From assembly GCA_963836015.1 (NCBI GenBank), contig CAWIIF010000003.1:237885-301884 (forward strand): 64,000 nt of DNA. Reading direction: 5' to 3'. A program made the position numbers and the translations under genes. Position 1 is the stretch's first letter, and each line of letters opens with the position of its first letter. Under the pieces are notes generated by a model. That model saw only the letters and a list, made by a program, of their open reading frames with translations. It searched no databases and had not been told where the DNA came from. The DNA is from CAWCDJ01 sp963836015 (lineage in GTDB: Bacteria > Acidobacteriota > Terriglobia > Bryobacterales > Bryobacteraceae). This document shows positions 60,561 to 64,000 of the stretch, piece after piece.

Positions 60561-61655
60561 ATGGACGAAAAACAGGGCCAATCCCAGATCGACCGGCGAA
60601 ACTTCTTCAAGGCCACGGGGGCCGGCCTGGGCGCCGCCGGCATGCTTATGGCTCCCGCGGTTCCGGCCGCGGCGAGCCCGCTCACGGAGAAGGAAAAACT
60701 GGCGCGGATCGCCTCCAACACCTGGCCCATCCGCTACATCTTCAAGAGCCGCATGGGGTTCGGCCGCAACCCGCATGCGGAAGAGATGAAGAAGAAGTAC
60801 GGGGAGCTCACGATGCTGGACTTTCCCCAATTCACCAAGGACACGTTTCCGGGCGTGACCCACATGGACCTTTTCTCCGGTCTCTTCGGCGACATTACTG
60901 ACGACAGCATGTACGTACAGGTCCCGCTGCTGGTGGGCACGGCGACCCGCGTAACCCGGGAGTTCGACCCGTCGAGCGCCTCCGGAAAGCGCTGGCTCGA
61001 GCAGATGGCGAATAAGATGGCGTCCACCGGCACCCAATGCCAGCACATCTCCAACAACGCTCCGCGCGACATCTGCGAGCCGGACGAGGAGAAGCGCAAG
61101 GCCGGCATCGAGGTCGCCAAAAAGTGGTTGGACGGCGGGAAGATCCTAGGCGCGAAATCCATGCGCGTGAACAGCGGCGGGCCGCGGATTCCGCCGGGGC
61201 CGGTGGTGGCCCAGGGAGACTATCCGAAGAACGACGAGCTGGCCGCGTACCTGAGGCGGTGCATCGAATCGTTTAAAGAGATGGCGGATCACGGCAGCAA
61301 GGTGGGCGTGAAGGTGACGCTCGAGAACCACTGGGGCCTGACCGCGAATCCGATCAACATCCGGATCATCGTGGAGGAAGTGAACAGCCCCTACTGCGAA
61401 GCTTCGCCCGACTTCTGCAACTGGGAGCACGAATACCTGATGTATCACGGCCTGAGGGCGCTCGCTCCGTATGCCCACACCAACGTCCACGCCAAGTATT
61501 GGAACCGGTGGAAGGACAACGACGTGAAGCGGTCGGTGAAGATCATGAACGACGCCGGATTCAAAGGCACGTTCGCGCTGGAGTACGAAGACGGCCCCTG
61601 GGATGGCGTGGAAGGAGCTAAGTACCTCTATAAAGAGGTCCTCGCCGCGCTATAA
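60561..61655 (+). CDS. Tat-exported TIM-barrel (xylose isomerase-like) protein
   Basis: 364 residues. The start at 60561 follows CAGGAGG. The N-terminus holds a classic Tat motif (DRRNFFKATGAGLGAAGML). The mature part is a xylose isomerase-like TIM barrel with likely metal ligands in VTLENHWG, NVHAKYWNRW and FALEYEDGPWDG; the strand QCQHISNNAPRDICE lies earlier. Such exported isomerase-like proteins are plentiful in Solibacter relatives, and some belong to inositol or keto-sugar pathways, but the reaction here is unknown. A hairpin follows. Confidence 0.87.
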   Translation: MDEKQGQSQIDRRNFFKATGAGLGAAGMLMAPAVPAAASPLTEKEKLARIASNTWPIRYIFKSRMGFGRNPHAEEMKKKYGELTMLDFPQFTKDTFPGVTHMDLFSGLFGDITDDSMYVQVPLLVGTATRVTREFDPSSASGKRWLEQMANKMASTGTQCQHISNNAPRDICEPDEEKRKAGIEVAKKWLDGGKILGAKSMRVNSGGPRIPPGPVVAQGDYPKNDELAAYLRRCIESFKEMADHGSKVGVKVTLENHWGLTANPINIRIIVEEVNSPYCEASPDFCNWEHEYLMYHGLRALAPYAHTNVHAKYWNRWKDNDVKRSVKIMNDAGFKGTFALEYEDGPWDGVEGAKYLYKEVLAAL

Positions 61656-61720
61656 AGGACCGCGCAAACCCCATCTTCTGAACCGCCGCCCCGCACGTGG
61701 AATCTCCCCATAACAGCGGC

Positions 61721-61746
61721 CGGGGGTCTGATATTCAGCTCCCCCG
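61721..61746 (+). terminator. Hairpin after the TIM-barrel gene
   Basis: CGGGGG (61721-61726) pairs with CCCCCG (61741-61746), and inside CTGA pairs with TCAG around the loop TAT. It lies between two genes of the same direction. Confidence 0.5.
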
Positions 61747-61770
61747 ACTGCTCCAGAGGGGGGCGGTGCA

Positions 61771-62619
61771 ATGTCACCTCAGATGTTCCGCAAGGCCGCC
61801 GGAGCGGCCTTTGCGGCCTTGATTCTGATCCCGGCTGCTTCCGTGTTCGCCGGCGATCCGCCAGTCGATTCCGCAGAGCTGTTGCAGCGCATCCGCGCCA
61901 AGGTGGTGGCGCGCCTGTCGCAGTTACCGAACTACACTTGCCGCGAAGTGATCGACCGGTTCATCCGGCGGCCTTCGACCGGGCTCCAACGCATGGACCG
62001 GGTGGAGTTGGAAGTGGCATTCGTCGGGAACCGGGAGTTGTTTGCGCGCCCGGGCGGAGAGTTCCAGGAGGGCCACGCCAGCCGGCTGGTCAACGACGGC
62101 ACCATCAGTGACGGCGAATATGCTTCGCACATGGTGAGCCTCTTCCGCACGGACCGCGCGGAGTTCCAATACGCCGGATCCGGCAAGAAGGAAGGGCACA
62201 AGACTTATCGCTTCGACTTTCGCATGCCGCAGGAGAAAAGTAACTTCCTGGTGAAGCACGATGCCGCGGAAGGCATCGTCGGTTACAAAGGATCGTTTTG
62301 GGTGGACGCCGAGACGCTCGACCTGGTACGACTGGAGATCAAAGCCGAGCACATCCCGTCACGGATAGGCATCGACTCAGTTTCGGAGACCATGCGCTAC
62401 CAGATTGTCCAGACCACCACCTCGGAGTTCCTGGCCCCGCAAACCTCAGAACTGTCGGTATCGTACGATGGCAGCTATTACAGCGTGAACCTGGTGAAGC
62501 TGGAACAATGCCGCGAATACACCGGAGAATCGACTGTGGCATTTGGTTCGGCGGACCGCAGCGCGGACGACACCGGGAAGGAAGACGCTGCGAAGAAGGT
62601 TCCGCCCGACAAGCAATGA
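61771..62619 (+). CDS. Exported protein of unknown function
   Basis: 282 residues. The signal peptide (FRKAAGAAFAALILIPAASVFA) is preceded by a GAGGGG ribosome site. The mature part starts helical (LLQRIRAKVVARLSQLPNYT) with an early Cys in NYTCREVIDRF, then is strand-rich (KTYRFDFRMPQEKSNFLV, then GSFWVDAETLDLVRLEIKA, then SELSVSYDGSYYSVNLVKL). The C-terminal tail is Asp/Lys-rich. This resembles a family of acidobacterial exported proteins with a beta barrel-like domain; I cannot assign a role. A hairpin follows directly. Confidence 0.75.
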   Translation: MSPQMFRKAAGAAFAALILIPAASVFAGDPPVDSAELLQRIRAKVVARLSQLPNYTCREVIDRFIRRPSTGLQRMDRVELEVAFVGNRELFARPGGEFQEGHASRLVNDGTISDGEYASHMVSLFRTDRAEFQYAGSGKKEGHKTYRFDFRMPQEKSNFLVKHDAAEGIVGYKGSFWVDAETLDLVRLEIKAEHIPSRIGIDSVSETMRYQIVQTTTSEFLAPQTSELSVSYDGSYYSVNLVKLEQCREYTGESTVAFGSADRSADDTGKEDAAKKVPPDKQ

Positions 62620-62621
62620 TC

Positions 62622-62656
62622 GTCGAGCGGCAGAAATGTTTTCGTACCGCTTCGAC
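62622..62656 (+). terminator. Hairpin after the exported protein gene
   Basis: GTCGAGCGG (62622-62630) pairs with CCGCTTCGAC (62647-62656) with a single bulged T. It starts 3 bp after the stop codon. Confidence 0.5.
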
Positions 62657-62778
62657 CTCCAATGCCGGACCCCGGCTTTGAGTGCGTGGCAGCGTACGGA
62701 GCAGGGCGGCGTTTTGGAAGCCGTGCGCCAAATGGTCCTTGGGTGTTACCTCTTGAGTGGCGGGACAAAGTTATCGGA

Positions 62779-62867
62779 TGGTGCTGGAGGTGGGGGTCGA
62801 ACCCACATGCCCAGTGAAGGGCGCGGGATTTTGAGTCCCGTGCGTCTGCCAGTTCCGCCACTCCAGC
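62779..62867 (-). tRNA. tRNA-Leu (CAA anticodon)
   Basis: The minus strand forms a complete class II tRNA. GCTGGAG (from 62867) pairs with CTCCAGC at the 3' end. The D arm has GGCAGACGC, the anticodon stem CGGGA/TCCCG holds the loop CTCAAAA with anticodon CAA (codon UUG), a long variable arm contains GCCCTTCACTGGGC, and the T arm has GTGGGTTCGACCCCCAC. The discriminator A is at 62782, and the CCA end is encoded at 62781-62779. A long variable arm with discriminator A identifies leucine. Confidence 0.95.
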
Positions 62868-62890
62868 GGGGGAATCTGCGGCGAATCTTC

Positions 62891-62905
62891 AGTATAACGT
62901 ATACT
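62891..62905. promoter_or_regulatory. Palindromic back-to-back -10 boxes for tRNA-Leu and yifB
   Basis: AGTATA-ACG-TATACT is a perfect palindrome. It gives TATACT in both directions, toward the tRNA (minus) and toward yifB (plus). No good -35 box was found on either side. Confidence 0.4.
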
Positions 62906-62929
62906 TGATTTAAAGGCCCTTCACTTCTT

Positions 62930-64000
62930 ATGGCGCTGTTCAAAACACGCAGCGCCGCCGTTTATGGCATCGATGCTCACCTGATCGATGTCGAAGTCGA
63001 CATGTACTCGTCAGGCTCGGCGCGCGACTTCGTCATGGTCGGTATGCCCGATACCGCGGTCCGCGAGAGCCGCGAGCGCATCAAATCGGCTCTCCTCAAT
63101 TCCGGCTTCGGCTATCCCAACAAAGCCGTCACCATCAACCTCGCTCCCGCCAACGTGCGCAAAGAGGGCGCGGGATTCGACCTTCCCATGGCGCTCGGAA
63201 TTCTGGGCGCAATGGGCGCGGTGAAAGGCCTGGATAGTCACATCCTGGTAGGAGAGCTTTCGCTCGACGGCGCCATACGTCCGGTGCGCGGGGCGCTTTC
63301 CGTGGCGGTCTGCGCGCGCGACCAGGGCATTCCGAACCTGATCCTGCCGGCGGAGAACGCGGCCGAGGCGGCCGTGGTGGAGGGCGTCCGGGTTTACGGG
63401 ATGCGGCACCTGGCCGAGGTCGTGGCGCTGCTGACGCGCCCGGAAGAATTCACACCGGTAGTGCCTGCGGCGAACGGGCACGCGGCCGAATCGGCGTCGG
63501 CTCCGGATTTCCGCGATGTCCGCGGGCAGACGATGGCGAAGCGCGCGCTCGAGGTTGCGGCGGCCGGGGCGCACAACATACTGATGATCGGGCCGCCGGG
63601 TTCCGGCAAGACAATGCTCGCGAAACGATTCGCAGGGATCCTGCCGCCTTTGGATTTTGGCGAGGCCATCGAGACCACCAAGGTCCATAGCATCGCCGGT
63701 CTTTTGCGGAGCGGGGGAGGCCTCTTGCATGATCGCCCGTTTCGGAGTCCGCACCATACTATCAGCGACGCCGGCTTAATTGGCGGAGGTACTGGCATGC
63801 CAAGACCGGGAGAGGTCAGTCTGGCACATCACGGAGTGCTATTCCTGGACGAGTTTCCCGAATTTCCCCGCGACGTGCTCGAAATGCTGCGCCAGCCGCT
63901 CGAAGATGGCTGCATTAATATTGCCAGGTCGAATATGACCCTCTGCTTCCCGTCGGTCTTCATTCTCGTTGCTGCCATGAATCCTTGCCCCTGTGGTTTT
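62930..64000 (+). CDS. yifB: YifB/ComM-like Mg-chelatase-type AAA+ ATPase, C-terminus beyond window
   Basis: 357 residues are present and the frame runs off the right edge. The N-terminal domain is typical of YifB/ComM (KTRSAAVYGIDAHLIDVEVD, then DFVMVGMPDTAVRESRERIK, then VTINLAPANVRKEGAGFDLP). The ATPase has Walker A MIGPPGSGKTMLAKR, the insert FRSPHHTISDAGLIGGG, Walker B HGVLFLDEFPEFPRDVLEML and the NPCPCG Cys cluster at the end. ComM is a branch-migration helicase in natural transformation; YifB homologues occur in most bacteria. It is divergent from tRNA-Leu, and the ribosome site is weak (AAAGG). Confidence 0.95.
   Translation, partial: MALFKTRSAAVYGIDAHLIDVEVDMYSSGSARDFVMVGMPDTAVRESRERIKSALLNSGFGYPNKAVTINLAPANVRKEGAGFDLPMALGILGAMGAVKGLDSHILVGELSLDGAIRPVRGALSVAVCARDQGIPNLILPAENAAEAAVVEGVRVYGMRHLAEVVALLTRPEEFTPVVPAANGHAAESASAPDFRDVRGQTMAKRALEVAAAGAHNILMIGPPGSGKTMLAKRFAGILPPLDFGEAIETTKVHSIAGLLRSGGGLLHDRPFRSPHHTISDAGLIGGGTGMPRPGEVSLAHHGVLFLDEFPEFPRDVLEMLRQPLEDGCINIARSNMTLCFPSVFILVAAMNPCPCGF

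Overview
The window is high-GC bacterial chromosome, most likely from an uncultured or little-studied Acidobacteriota of the Bryobacterales/Solibacter type. This is inferred from gene families, not from a marker gene. The indicators are two large ADOP-type FtsX permeases (one with the N-terminal prefix domain and a coupled PadR repressor), Tat-exported metabolic-looking enzymes, a secreted cytochrome c/PHM-like/TPR protein, paired M16 peptidases, a PEP-CTERM-like protein and a Tad pilus locus. Genes are tightly packed, with many 4-bp ATGA/GTGA overlaps. No rRNA, CRISPR array, IS element or phage module was seen. No gene-free stretch exceeds about 300 bp.

Layout. 0-8.7 kb: end of an efflux outer-membrane protein, a frameshifted exported protein, a secreted GH31 glucosidase, a DEAD-box helicase, a Tat-exported PLP aminotransferase and an Lnt-like acyltransferase. 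8.7-14.3 kb: two ADOP permeases and padR. 14.3-15.4 kb: a wrecked GH2 beta-galactosidase containing a small inversion. 15.5-21.9 kb: an NTF2-like protein, a PEP-CTERM-like protein, and an operon of two M16 peptidases, a carrier-like exported protein and a methyltransferase. 22-26.8 kb: PilZ protein, CCA-type nucleotidyltransferase, XerD, and TPR and YHS proteins. 26.8-29.1 kb: a two-gene operon of cytosolic HtrA-like proteases, the second fused in frame to a degenerate receiver and a LuxR helix-turn-helix. 29.3-35.1 kb: amidase, M24 peptidase with a truncated neighbour, and the cytochrome/PHM/TPR protein. 35.2-45.2 kb: Tad pilus machinery (tadC, tadB, cpaF, cpaC, cpaB, prepilin peptidase, TadE/F/G-like). 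45.3-57.3 kb: accessory block with intact enzymes, decayed SDR, TetR and BRCT fragments, and a STAND ATPase/winged-helix regulator divergent from a methyltransferase. 57.4-59.1 kb: the rest of the Tad system (CpaE/TadZ and two Flp pilins). 59.2-64 kb: esterase, Tat-exported TIM-barrel protein, exported protein of unknown function, tRNA-Leu(CAA), and the start of yifB/comM.

The Tad genes form one system split into two clusters about 12 kb apart: ATPase CpaF, platform TadB/TadC, secretin CpaC, CpaB, a processing peptidase, minor pilins, and the distant TadZ and major pilins. The most unusual items are the protease-receiver-LuxR fusion (26842-28218) and the STAND regulator with its DNA-binding domain at the C-terminus (52174-54138), which faces three 11-bp direct repeats in its divergent promoter region.
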